64,000 nucleotides of DNA from Acidobacteriota bacterium (GTDB lineage: Bacteria; Acidobacteriota; Terriglobia; Bryobacterales; Bryobacteraceae): positions 49,110 to 113,109 of the forward strand of contig JAFDVS010000038.1 of the NCBI GenBank assembly GCA_018268935.1, in the 5' to 3' direction. The position numbers and the translations under genes are program-made. Position 1 is the stretch's first letter. Each line of letters starts with the position of its first letter. Under the pieces are notes generated by a model, which saw only the letters and a program-made list of their open reading frames with translations, was not told the DNA's origin and did not search any database. Below, in pieces: positions 9,900-18,533 of this stretch.

Positions 9900-10409
9900 A
9901 TGAAAGCAACACTTTTCCTGCTGATCGCCGTTCCGGCGGCGTGGGGGCAGACTTTTTCTTCTCCCATAAGGGACGTGGAAAACCCGGACAAGAACCTGGT
10001 TTCAGCCAGCTGCCAGTTCGACTTCAGCACCGCGGCCACCGCGGAAAACGGGAGCTGTCAGGCTGATTTTGCGGTAACCAAGGCAGTGGTGGTGACCAGT
10101 ATCCAGGTGGCCTGCCACTCCGATGTGCCATCCGATCGATTCCGCCGGACCGGGCCGATATGGGCGGTCTCGAACGACGGGGTGGGGCTATTTGGCGGAA
10201 CGCGTAACATCATTGGCTCGTTTCACCCTCCGGTGATTTCGGATGTGGTTGAGCAGGGCGCAGAGGTAACAGGCACCCGGTTGCTGGCAAAGATCTCGTC
10301 GAGCTCGCCTTCGCCGTTCTTGCGGACGTTCGTGACGCGGGTGAAGCAGTCGCCGGGAACCTCCAACAGCCGCTGCTATGTGCAGGCGCTCGGATACGTA
10401 GCCCCGTAG
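9900..10409 (+). CDS. Small secreted protein of unknown function
   Basis: 169 residues with a clean signal peptide (MKATLFLLIAVPAAWGQT) and a good ribosome site (GGAGGA about 10 nt upstream). The mature part has three cysteines (ASCQFDF, GSCQADF and ACHSD) in its first half and one more near the C-terminus (SRCYVQALGYVAP), so disulfides are likely. No family was recognised. It is followed 24 nt later by a PEP-CTERM-like protein, and the pair may form one unit. Confidence 0.65.
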   Translation: MKATLFLLIAVPAAWGQTFSSPIRDVENPDKNLVSASCQFDFSTAATAENGSCQADFAVTKAVVVTSIQVACHSDVPSDRFRRTGPIWAVSNDGVGLFGGTRNIIGSFHPPVISDVVEQGAEVTGTRLLAKISSSSPSPFLRTFVTRVKQSPGTSNSRCYVQALGYVAP

Positions 10410-10433
10410 GCGTTCCAGGGAGAAATCGAGAAC

Positions 10434-11309
10434 ATGATGACGCAAATGTTGCTGCTTGCGATGACAATGTCTATCACAGCGGTCGCGGGGCCGGTCCTGT
10501 ATACGATTGGAGGAGATGCGAACGGTGTCCCGAACCAACTGGTGAGGATAGACACGGACGCGCAGAGCTACAGCACAGTTGGGACGCTAGGCAGCGGCAG
10601 CACCAGCTATGCGGGAGGAATACAAGCTCTGTCGGCGACCGATTTCGCGGGCTTCGAGAACGACGCGAATGGCCAGGCCTCGATCGCATTCTATTCGGTG
10701 AGCGCCCTTCTCACCGCCCTGCCCGTCGGCGTATTTCAGCCGGGCGGTCTTGTTTTTGAGCCTGTGTCACAGAGCCTGTACTGGATTGAGAATCTGGCGA
10801 CGGGTGACTGGCAACTGACAGCTCAGACGGTTCCAGTCCTTTTGCGGACGGGAGAATCAGGCAACGGATTGACCTTTGACCCTGTGGCTCAACACCTCTA
10901 CGCCATTGTGAATGATGCCGTGGGAAACTCACGTCTGTTGGGGATCGACCCGCTCACGGCAACAGTGACCTCGGACGTCGCGCTGGGCACTGGATTCTAC
11001 GGGGGCGTAGCCTGGGATCCGGGTACAAACCGGTTTTACATGATCCAGAGCGGGACACAGGGAGAAGGGACCCTCTACAGTTACGTTCCAGGGGATCCAT
11101 CGGGTCCCAGCGCGTTGTTTAGCATTGGCAACCAAGGATTCCAATTCGCCGCGCTGACCGTTGGTGTGGATGAAACGGGCGTGCCGGAGCCTTCGTCATG
11201 GCAGTTGATCTTCACCTCGTTGGTGTTCTCGATTACGAGGAGTCTAGCGGCCCAGCCGCACCAGGCGGCTGAAGAACGCAAGGCCCGCGGCCACGGCGTG
11301 AAAAAGTAG
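10434..11309 (+). CDS. PEP-CTERM-like surface protein with beta-propeller-like body and extended tail
   Basis: 291 residues. A signal peptide (two candidate Met codons, 10434 and 10437) is followed by a repetitive body with blades such as GLTFDPVAQHLYAIVND and GGVAWDPGTNRFYMIQ, suggesting a beta-propeller. Near the C-terminus is VPEPSSWQLIFTSLVFSITR: a VPEP motif, a hydrophobic stretch and an arginine, which together form the PEP-CTERM sorting signal cut by exosortase. Unlike typical members, which stop right after the basic residue, about 20 more polar residues follow, and this part overlaps a 2TM gene on the other strand. Confidence 0.75.
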   Translation: MMTQMLLLAMTMSITAVAGPVLYTIGGDANGVPNQLVRIDTDAQSYSTVGTLGSGSTSYAGGIQALSATDFAGFENDANGQASIAFYSVSALLTALPVGVFQPGGLVFEPVSQSLYWIENLATGDWQLTAQTVPVLLRTGESGNGLTFDPVAQHLYAIVNDAVGNSRLLGIDPLTATVTSDVALGTGFYGGVAWDPGTNRFYMIQSGTQGEGTLYSYVPGDPSGPSALFSIGNQGFQFAALTVGVDETGVPEPSSWQLIFTSLVFSITRSLAAQPHQAAEERKARGHGVKK

Positions 11310-11462
11310 CCCGATTCCCCATCCGAAGAGAACCTGGGGGAACCACCACTCGCCGCCCGTTACGAGGTTCAGGAGAAGTAGGAACAGGTTCACGATCAAG
11401 AACACCGTGAGATGTTTGACAAAGCCGAACAGCGGGGAAAGCGGATTGCGTCGAAAGAGCAT
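11244..11462 (-). CDS. Small two-TM membrane protein (2TM domain-like)
   Basis: 72 residues with two hydrophobic helices (VFLIVNLFLLLLNLV and VLFGWGIGLLFHAVAAGLAFF) joined by a short GGEWWFPQ turn, and basic residues at both ends. This is the pattern of the 2TM domain found alone or on sensor kinases. A ribosome site (GAAGAGGA) precedes the ATG. Its 3' 66 nt overlap the 3' end of the PEP-CTERM gene on the opposite strand. Function is unknown. Confidence 0.7.
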   Translation of the reverse strand: MLFRRNPLSPLFGFVKHLTVFLIVNLFLLLLNLVTGGEWWFPQVLFGWGIGLLFHAVAAGLAFFSRLVRLGR

Positions 11463-11495
11463 TTGGTTCCTCTTCTCAATCTACGCGCCGCCCTC

Positions 11496-12989
11496 CTAAT
11501 TTGTTCCCCAACTGCGTAGGATACGAACGGCCTGTTCGTTGCCTATTGCCTCGGCGAATTGCAACGGTGTTCGCCACCCTTCCCGATTGACTCCAGGATG
11601 CAACGAAGGCACGGGCGTGGAGGGGTGGCCCAAGTAGTGTTCGAAGCGCCGGTGCAAAGCTTGAGGGTCGCGGGTGAGAATTTGCGGCAAGCGGTCAGCG
11701 AGACCCATCTCGATGGCCTCAAAGGGGTCTATTGCCCCTTGCAGGATTCGATTGCAAATTTCGTCATGCCCGGCAAATGCGGCCCATCCCGCTGGTGTAC
11801 CGGCGTAGCGCTCGTCGCGCGCCTGCACATTAGCGCCGTTGCTCAGCAGCACCTCGACGGCAGACGAATTTCCATGAAAAGCAGCGGCGTGAAGAGGAGT
11901 GTAGCCACTGGTGGAATCCACAGCCGTCTTTGGGTCGTCGCGCACGTTCGGGTCAGCTCCGATCTGCAGCAGAAGCTGGACCACGCGCCCATGAGATTTT
12001 TCCGCGGCGCGTACAATCAAGGTACCCCATCGATTGCCGGGTTTGAGGCAATCAGGGTCCTGGCGAAGCAAGCGAGTAATATCGTCTTTCCGCTCCAAGG
12101 CAACAGCGGCCGGAAGGCGGACCTTTGCTCCATGGGAAAGCAGCCGTTCCGACATTGCACCGTAGTCTCGTAACGCGGCAGCATCGAGTGCGGTCAATCC
12201 AGCCTCATCGAGCGATTCGCAATCTGCGCCAAGTTGCAGCAATGCGTCCAAAGAGTCAGGGCGGTTTTTGACGACAGCAAGGTGAAGGGGTCGTCTGCGC
12301 TGGTTCGCGAGATCCATGCGACGCTCCAACTGCGTGCGATCCTTAGCGACGATCTGATGGATCTGCTCCAAAGCCCCCAACGACACTGCCGAGAATATGT
12401 TGTGGGCCGCGCCTTTCTGCAATAACAGGTCAACGACTTCGCGGTTTCCTGTCCCAAAGCAGCAGGCCCAGCCGATAACTTCGAGCTCGTGATAGTCCCC
12501 GGCGCCAATCGGGTCCGCACCGTGATCCAACAAGAGGCGGAGGATGTCGAGGTTCGCTTTCTCCGCCGCGAAGTGGGCAGGCGTGGCGCAATCACCTTCA
12601 CAACGGATATTAGGATCGGCGTCGCGTTCGAGAAGAAGCCGGACTAGATCCTTCCGATTTCCGATAACCGCGCAATGAAGTGGAGTTCGCATTGCCGGGC
12701 CATAGCGTTCGTCGATGATTTCGGGGTAGGCATCAAGGATTTCCGCCACCTGGACGGTCTTTCCTTGCGCAACCGCCTCCTGCAACAGGCGAATTACCTT
12801 CTCCGGCTCGGCGCTGTTCTGTTTGGCGAGGACGTGGCGGCGCAGGGCAGGCCAATTTCGAAAGCCGTAGGAATCAGCCAGCAACCGCTGTGCTTCTGTG
12901 AGTGTGGAGGCTTTCCCCTCCCTATGCAGGGCTTTCGCTTGCTTTTTGAGGTGTTCCAGATTGGGACGCGGCGGTAATTGATTTTTCAC
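11496..12989 (-). CDS. Ankyrin-repeat protein
   Basis: 497 residues from a GTG at 12989, chosen because GGAAGG lies 9 nt upstream and the product then begins with the module typical of acidobacterial ankyrin proteins (NLEHLKKQAKALHREGK ... YGFRNWPALRRHV). The frame continues upstream to 13109 without a convincing start. The rest consists of about ten ankyrin repeats (for example TPLHAAAFHGNSSAVEVLLS) and has no signal peptide, so it is probably a cytoplasmic scaffold for protein-protein contacts. The partner is unknown. Confidence 0.82.
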   Translation of the reverse strand: MKNQLPPRPNLEHLKKQAKALHREGKASTLTEAQRLLADSYGFRNWPALRRHVLAKQNSAEPEKVIRLLQEAVAQGKTVQVAEILDAYPEIIDERYGPAMRTPLHCAVIGNRKDLVRLLLERDADPNIRCEGDCATPAHFAAEKANLDILRLLLDHGADPIGAGDYHELEVIGWACCFGTGNREVVDLLLQKGAAHNIFSAVSLGALEQIHQIVAKDRTQLERRMDLANQRRRPLHLAVVKNRPDSLDALLQLGADCESLDEAGLTALDAAALRDYGAMSERLLSHGAKVRLPAAVALERKDDITRLLRQDPDCLKPGNRWGTLIVRAAEKSHGRVVQLLLQIGADPNVRDDPKTAVDSTSGYTPLHAAAFHGNSSAVEVLLSNGANVQARDERYAGTPAGWAAFAGHDEICNRILQGAIDPFEAIEMGLADRLPQILTRDPQALHRRFEHYLGHPSTPVPSLHPGVNREGWRTPLQFAEAIGNEQAVRILRSWGTN

Positions 12990-13186
12990 GGCAAACTTCC
13001 TTCCCAAGCGAAGCCGCCATAATCCGCGATAGCACGCGGAAAAAGAATGCCTAGGGCCATGAAACCGATGACGATGGTTTGAGAGGTGGGCTGAGCCCTT
13101 TCCGCGCAAGGAAGCGCCCGTGGCGCTAATGCACTTTTAGCACGATGAGCGGGCAAGCGGCAAGCTATTTTGAAGGTTTGCGGATT
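12990..13186. other. Intergenic region, nothing recognised
   Basis: About 200 nt between the ankyrin gene start and the 3' end of the HTH-propeller pseudogene, both on the minus strand. It should hold the promoter of the ankyrin gene, but no clear promoter hexamers, terminator or RNA was seen. Confidence 0.4.
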
Positions 13187-15232
13187 TTATCGAAAATCGC
13201 GCACGATCATTAGGTCCAATTGCGGCTGGGAGGCTTCGGACCAGAGCAGTGTGGATTCCCGTTCATCCACGGAAAACCCGCTTACATTGTGGCTTACTCC
13301 GCTCATTTCCTCGAGTGGACCGAACTGACGAAGTGGGCCGCCAGCGAGTGGCATGGCGCACAACCTGTTGTCGCCACCTCGAACGAAGAAAAGGTTCTTC
13401 CTGGTGACGGCAAAATGCGAATTGGACATGGAAGCAAGTCCTTCCTTCTTCCCGTTGGAAAGGTCTATCCTGCCGAGGCTGGCGCGAAAGCGAGTGTAAT
13501 AGAGGAATCCGCCTACATCGACTCCGGGCTGACGCGTGTTTGCGGGGTAGTTACCAATGTGGGTTTACCGGTTCCATCCAAACGCAGCCGCCATAAGTGG
13601 GTGGCGGTGGAGTTCGTCCAGTAGTACACCGAATTTCCGTCGGAGCTCCAAAACGGGTCGAAGGGCTGATCCGCGCCGGTTTGGATTTGCATAGGGCGGC
13701 CACCGGTACGACATAGATCCCATAGGGGGATGAACTGTTGTAGGCTGGAGCGCCAAAGAGGAGGCGGGCTCCATCCGGGGACCACACCGGTTGGCTCCAA
13801 ACCGCTCGCTGGTTAGTGAGTGGGCGAGCGCCGCTGCCGTCCCGATTGGCGACCCAGACTTCCATGTGGCCGCGCCGGTTGGAACGACAAGTCACCATAT
13901 TGCCGTCAGGTGAGAAAGAAGGAGCGAGATCGGCACGGCTGGATGGGGCAAATTCCTGTTTGGGTTGGAGAGACGGCAGGGAAAGTTGCCACATTCAGGC
14001 TCTGCCGGATTTACTTCCGGGGTTGTTTGCGAAGAGGAGGGAGGACCTCCCATTCGGTCCGGGGCGGGAAATGGCCACAGTGGAGCAATCGTTGGCTTCG
14101 ACCGGAAGAGGCTGCAAGTATCCCCGCGGCGGGCCCGCAGCCGGAACAGACGGCTGTTTCTGTTTAAGGGTCCATAGTACCCACTGGTGGACTGGCAGAC
14201 GATGAGATCCTTCCCGTCGCTGGTCCAGTCGACGCCGGCAGTGATGGAACGTCCTTTGTAGAGAACTTGAGGCTGGCCGGTGGGCAGGCCTTCGGCATCC
14301 AGTTCGAGGCGCATCAACGATTCGATGGGCGCCACATCGGGACCTTCCTTTCGCAGGAAAACGATCGCCCGCCAATCAGGAGAAAGGCGTGAGCCATAAT
14401 CCGCGGTCGGCGACCGGGTCAGTTGCACGGCCTCGGCGGTTGTGATTGAGATTCGGTGGAGGCCATACCTGCCGGGCATTGCCATAGGCGCCACGATACT
14501 CTGGCTATCCGCAGTCCAACTCAGATGGAGATGATTCCCTCCGAATGGAAAGCCTTCGGTTAGCTGGAGGATCGACCTCTCAGGCTCGCCGTCCGCTGAA
14601 ACGACGAAAAGCCAGGTAGTGGAATCAGTGGCTCCACCGGCTGTCTTAGCCGGACGAACGATGCGGCGTAGAAACGCGATTGTCTTCCCATCGGGGGACC
14701 ACGCAGGGGCGTAGGTGAATCCTTTCACTGAGCCATTGAAGCCCGAAGCCACCTGACGAACCTGTTCTGATCCGATCTCCTTCACAAAGACACCACCTCC
14801 AATTGGCGGGGCGCTTCCCCAGAAGAAGGCGATCTTCTTACCGTCCGGGAGAATGTTGGTCCATAGGCGGGACCTTGCAAGGCCGTAACCGGCGTGGCAT
14901 CGGGAATGACGGGGGATTCAGGACGTGTGTACCAGAAAAACGAGGCGACGACCGTTTATGAGTAGGGCAGCCAAAGGGACAACGATTCGCCAGGACCGTT
15001 GTAGAGGCGCGGGAGCATCGGAGAGCAGTTCTGGACTGCGCCGGCGGCTTTCCAACCATGCATCCAATTCCTGCGGGAAGGCCCAGACGGAACCGCGCTG
15101 TTGGTGTTGATGGCGGTGCACCGGCAGCCCTTCCACCTGTTGCCAGCGACGCACCGTACGCTCGCTCTTGCCGAGGTAGGCGGCAATCTGCTTCCAGGAC
15201 TCGAGCCGTTCGGCTCGATCGTCAGGATTCAT
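13187..15232 (-). pseudogene. Degraded HTH / beta-propeller membrane protein (paralog of the adjacent upstream gene)
   Basis: Reading from ATG 15232, the frame gives an HTH domain nearly identical to that of the upstream neighbour (SWKQIAAYLGKSERTVRR), then a TM segment, then breaks. Alignment by eye to the intact paralog follows the protein through successive frames. There are frame changes near 14940, near 14848 (loss of one C in a C run, restoring the first frame), near 14130, near 13705 and near 13540, plus an in-frame TGA at 13995-13997. The propeller blades remain recognisable (YAPAWSPDGKTIAFL, SFSPDGNMV, PVWSPDGARLLFG), as does the end (QLDLMIVRDFR). Its ATG overlaps the stop of the upstream paralog (ATGA), so it was once a coupled second gene. 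Assembly indels are an alternative explanation. Confidence 0.85.
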
Positions 15233-17262
15233 GGACGAAAATCCGGCACCAATTGAAGGTCCAACTGCTGTTCTCCGGTGACGGCCCAAAGGATGGTGGA
15301 ATCGTCGGGCGCTACGGTCATTCCGAAGATGATCCTGTGAACGCCGTCAAAGACCGGCATGACGCCATGCTCTCTGATTCTTCCGCCGGAAATGGGAAGG
15401 GAGCAGAGCATTCGATCCCCCTTGCGAACGAAATAGAGGAAGTTCGGCGTGAGGGCAAAATAGGGCGAAGACATTTCCAGCAGAGTTTCTGCTTTGCCAT
15501 CGCGGACGGAGACACGCTTCAACTCGAATGGCCATGTGCTGCCGGAAAAATAGATGAAATCACCCTCGGCCACGCTTTGCTGTTGAAAATTGGCGAGGTA
15601 ACTCCCTAGTAGTGTGGGTTTCCCGCTGTTTTGCGGTGCGTTCCACAGTTCGCGACTCAACGACTGGTTGTAGCGCCAGAAGAAAATGCTACGCCCGTCG
15701 CGGGCCCAGAATGGATTGGATGCTTTAGGCGTATCGGCGATGAGCCGGGGCGGCCCGCCGTCCGCCGCGATGACGAACAGTCTATGTTCGAGGGAGTCCG
15801 TTTCCCGGGCGGCTCCGAACAGAAGTTGCTTTCCATCCGGTGACCAGCGAGGCCCGCTCCAAACAGCGGCGCCATCGGTGAGCCTGCGAAGTCCGGCGCC
15901 GTCGCGTTGGGCAAGCCAGACCTCGGGGCCACCGGTGCGGTTGGAGAGGAACGCCACCATCGAGCCATCGGGGGAAAAGCTGGGGAGCCCGTCGAATCGG
16001 GTGGAAGGCGCGAATACTGTCTTGCCGTCGAGTCCGGAGAGTTTGGAGGAGAAGATCTGGGCCTTCTGGTTTCCCCCGCTGGCATACACCAACAAGGTTC
16101 TGGCGGGTGAAGTGGCCCGGGCCACTGCGACTGTGGAGCAGTCCATGGATGGCAGAGGGACCGGTGGCTGTCCAGGCTCGGCGGAGAGGAGAAACAGGCG
16201 GCTGTTGAATGGGCCGAAGAATGCATTTGTGGAATTGCAGAACACGAGTTCCTTGCCGGTGGGCAGCCAAGCCAGGCCCGATGCCTGCGATCGGCCCGTG
16301 TACAGTGTCTGCAGCGGGCCGGCGGCATGCCCGTCTGAGGTCAGGTTCTGGCGTAAGACGCTTTCGACAGCCGCGCCAGGGGGACCGTCCTGACGCAGGA
16401 ATACCAGGGTGCGGCCGTCTGGTGAGAGTTGGGACCCGTAATCCAGCCGCGCTGCCACGGTAAGCTGTTCCACTCTTCCAGTCGCTATGGAGATCCGGTG
16501 GATGCCCTTCCGGTCCCCGTCAGCCATTGGGGTGACGACCCATTGGCTGTCCGGGGTCCAACTGAGATGCATGTGATTGCCGTAAAGTAGTGGTCCATTG
16601 GAGACGCGGATGAGGGTGCGCTCGATTCCGTTGTCTGGGGAAACGAGACGCAACCAGGTTTCACGGCCTTCGGCATGAGCCGCGGGCAGCACTCGCTGCA
16701 AGTAGGCGATGAACTTTCCGTCCGGAGACCACGATGGAGCATAGTTGAATTCCAGTTCCGAGGGTTTTGTGGCCACAAGTGGCGTCATGGAGTCGGAACC
16801 GATGGTTTTGATATAGATGCAGGGCACTCCACCCTTCCCCGGAGAATGGTGAAAGGCGACCCGCTTGGCGTCGGGGGAGAAGGTGGGTCCAAAGGCCGCT
16901 CCGGGAATGGAAGTGAGGGGCACGGAATCCAGGGCCGGAGATCGGGGTTGGCTGGGACGTGTCAACCAGATGGCTCCACCGGCGGTAAGGAATGCGGTGG
17001 CAGCCACCCACACCCACAGAGGAAGGGTGCGTCTGTTTGGGACATCGGCCAAAGGCTCAGGACTGAGCCTGCGTCCAGCGAGCCACTCATCCAGTTCGTT
17101 GCGGAAGGCCCAGACGGAACCGCGCTGTTGATGTTGGTGGCGATGGACGGGCAACCCCTCCACCTGTTGCCATCGCCGCACCGTTCGTTCGCTTTTGCCG
17201 AGATAGGCTGCAATCTGTTTCCAGGACTCCAGCCGCTCCTGCTCTTGCCCAGTCATGCTCAT
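15229..17262 (-). CDS. HTH-domain membrane protein with TolB/WD40-like beta-propeller
   Basis: 677 residues from ATG 17262. Residues 10-65 are an HTH domain (SWKQIAAYLGKSERTVRRWQ) that ends in WAFRNELDEWL, a TM helix spans about 80-100, and the rest is a large periplasmic beta-propeller with repeated FSPDG/WSPDG blades (FSPDAKRVAF, WSPDGKFIAYL, FSPDGSMVAFL, WSPDGKQLLFG). The layout resembles ToxR-like one-component membrane regulators: DNA binding inside, sensing domain outside. A TAGAAT hexamer at 17276-17281 (minus strand) lies 13 nt before the ATG, so a very short leader is likely. The next gene downstream is its decayed tandem copy. Confidence 0.85.
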   Translation of the reverse strand: MSMTGQEQERLESWKQIAAYLGKSERTVRRWQQVEGLPVHRHQHQQRGSVWAFRNELDEWLAGRRLSPEPLADVPNRRTLPLWVWVAATAFLTAGGAIWLTRPSQPRSPALDSVPLTSIPGAAFGPTFSPDAKRVAFHHSPGKGGVPCIYIKTIGSDSMTPLVATKPSELEFNYAPSWSPDGKFIAYLQRVLPAAHAEGRETWLRLVSPDNGIERTLIRVSNGPLLYGNHMHLSWTPDSQWVVTPMADGDRKGIHRISIATGRVEQLTVAARLDYGSQLSPDGRTLVFLRQDGPPGAAVESVLRQNLTSDGHAAGPLQTLYTGRSQASGLAWLPTGKELVFCNSTNAFFGPFNSRLFLLSAEPGQPPVPLPSMDCSTVAVARATSPARTLLVYASGGNQKAQIFSSKLSGLDGKTVFAPSTRFDGLPSFSPDGSMVAFLSNRTGGPEVWLAQRDGAGLRRLTDGAAVWSGPRWSPDGKQLLFGAARETDSLEHRLFVIAADGGPPRLIADTPKASNPFWARDGRSIFFWRYNQSLSRELWNAPQNSGKPTLLGSYLANFQQQSVAEGDFIYFSGSTWPFELKRVSVRDGKAETLLEMSSPYFALTPNFLYFVRKGDRMLCSLPISGGRIREHGVMPVFDGVHRIIFGMTVAPDDSTILWAVTGEQQLDLQLVPDFRP

Positions 17263-17369
17263 CGCGCGATGTTCAATTCTACCCCAGTGGCCGCAAATGG
17301 CCGCCCAAGGACCGTCGGACATTTTGGGCACGCCCTTAACTTCCATTCAGAATCAATCACTTGCATGGA

Positions 17370-18137
17370 ATGCTGATTCTCATGCAAATTCTTCTGTGGT
17401 GCAGCGTTTCGGTGCTCCTGGGACAGACGGCACACGACCGGGGCCAGGCTGAGTTTCAAGCGGGCCGGTTTCAAACGGCGAAGAAATACTTCGTTCAGGC
17501 GGTGCGGGATGCCGCCGGGTCAGAACAGGACTCAGCAGCCGAGCTATCCAATCTGGCGCAAACGCATGCGGCGTTAGGGGAACTGGTACTGGCGGCGAGG
17601 GCAATTCAATCATCAATCGATTATCAACCAGATTCGCCCCGGCTCTGGAACCAGTTCGGCCAAATCCTGTTTCTCAGGAAACAATACCGTGAGGCTGAGA
17701 AAGTGCAGAAGAAGGCGCTGGCGCTGGCGAACCCTGGGCAGCCGGCTGTCGCAGCCGTGATCTACAGCGACCTTTCCCTGATTTACAGGGAAGCGGGGAG
17801 GGCCACCCAGGCGATGGAAGCCCTGGCCATGGCACGTTCGCTTCTGCCTGCGGGCCAGGCGCGGGCGCGAGTGCTCAGCAACTTAGGGGTGCTTTGCTGG
17901 AGCTTGGGACGAAAGCCGGATGCAGTTGCGCATCTGGCGCAGGCCCTGCAGGAAATGGAGGCAGCAGCCGGCCAACACCACCCCGACGTGGGAAAAATAC
18001 TGGAACAATATGCCATCGTCCTGTCGAAGAGCGGAAAAAAGCTAGTGGCCAGGGAAATGGCCGCACGGGCTGAGGCCATCCGATCTTCCGCACTGCCGGC
18101 GACAGTGGACTGGAGAGAGCTTGGGGGAGGCCGGTGA
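17370..18137 (+). CDS. Secreted TPR protein
   Basis: 255 residues from ATG 17370; a TTG at 17361 and an ATG at 17382 are possible alternatives. A signal peptide (LMQILLWCSVSVLLGQT) is followed by about five TPR units (AEFQAGRFQTAKKYFVQAV, IYSDLSLIYREAGRATQAM, VLSNLGVLCWSLGRKPDAV). It diverges from the HTH-propeller gene with about 107 nt between starts. It probably acts as a periplasmic scaffold; the partner is unknown. Confidence 0.75.
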   Translation: MLILMQILLWCSVSVLLGQTAHDRGQAEFQAGRFQTAKKYFVQAVRDAAGSEQDSAAELSNLAQTHAALGELVLAARAIQSSIDYQPDSPRLWNQFGQILFLRKQYREAEKVQKKALALANPGQPAVAAVIYSDLSLIYREAGRATQAMEALAMARSLLPAGQARARVLSNLGVLCWSLGRKPDAVAHLAQALQEMEAAAGQHHPDVGKILEQYAIVLSKSGKKLVAREMAARAEAIRSSALPATVDWRELGGGR

Positions 18138-18172
18138 ACTCCGGTCACGGCGCTGTTATTCTTTGTAAACTA

Positions 18173-18211
18173 ATGATTCTATTAATTTTGATAACTGCAC
18201 CAGAGAATCAT
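18173..18211. repeat. 8-bp perfect inverted repeat
   Basis: ATGATTCT at 18173-18180 and AGAATCAT at 18204-18211 with a 23-nt spacer, in the non-coding stretch after the TPR gene. It could be an operator or an RNA stem upstream of the terminator at 18271. Confidence 0.4.
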
Positions 18212-18270
18212 CGGGAGGTACGGCGAGTACAATAGGTGAAGAAAAGGGTTTGAGTGGTTGATTTTGATGA

Positions 18271-18310
18271 GGGCCGGCATCCGACAAGAGGCTGCCGGCC
18301 CTTTTTCTTC
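18271..18310 (+). terminator. Intrinsic terminator
   Basis: Perfect 8-bp stem GGGCCGGC (18271-18278) with GCCGGCCC (18294-18301), followed directly by TTTTTCTT. It lies 134 nt downstream of the TPR gene stop and just before the small ORF ahead of the terminase gene. It terminates either the TPR transcript or a short RNA made from 18138-18270. Confidence 0.75.
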
Positions 18311-18337
18311 ATAGTCTGGAGGCTGAGTTCGATTCCT

Positions 18338-18529
18338 ATGTGGATGACTTTCCCAGATGAGGAACGTCCGCCGGTTGCACGCATCGCCAGCACGAACAAA
18401 GGGCCGGGCGCACCAAAGGCGGGGGCGGGACCGGAAGCAGATCCCCACTACATCCAGCTTCTCTCGATACTCGACCGGTACCCGGACGTCAAGCGGCAAG
18501 TCATCGAAGGGCTATCCAAGGAGAAGTGA
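18338..18529 (+). CDS. Small ORF preceding the terminase gene
   Basis: 63 residues (61 if the ATG at 18344 is used). The frame opens earlier, at 18254, but that region is the terminator hairpin. The C-terminal half (YIQLLSILDRYPDVKRQVIEGL) looks helical; the N-terminal half is Pro/Ala/Gly-rich. A GGAGG lies about 15 nt upstream, farther than ideal. It ends 4 nt before the terminase ATG, so the two are probably translated from one mRNA. It may be a small partner of the terminase but has no recognisable small-terminase fold. Confidence 0.5.
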   Translation: MWMTFPDEERPPVARIASTNKGPGAPKAGAGPEADPHYIQLLSILDRYPDVKRQVIEGLSKEK

Positions 18530-18533
18530 ATCG

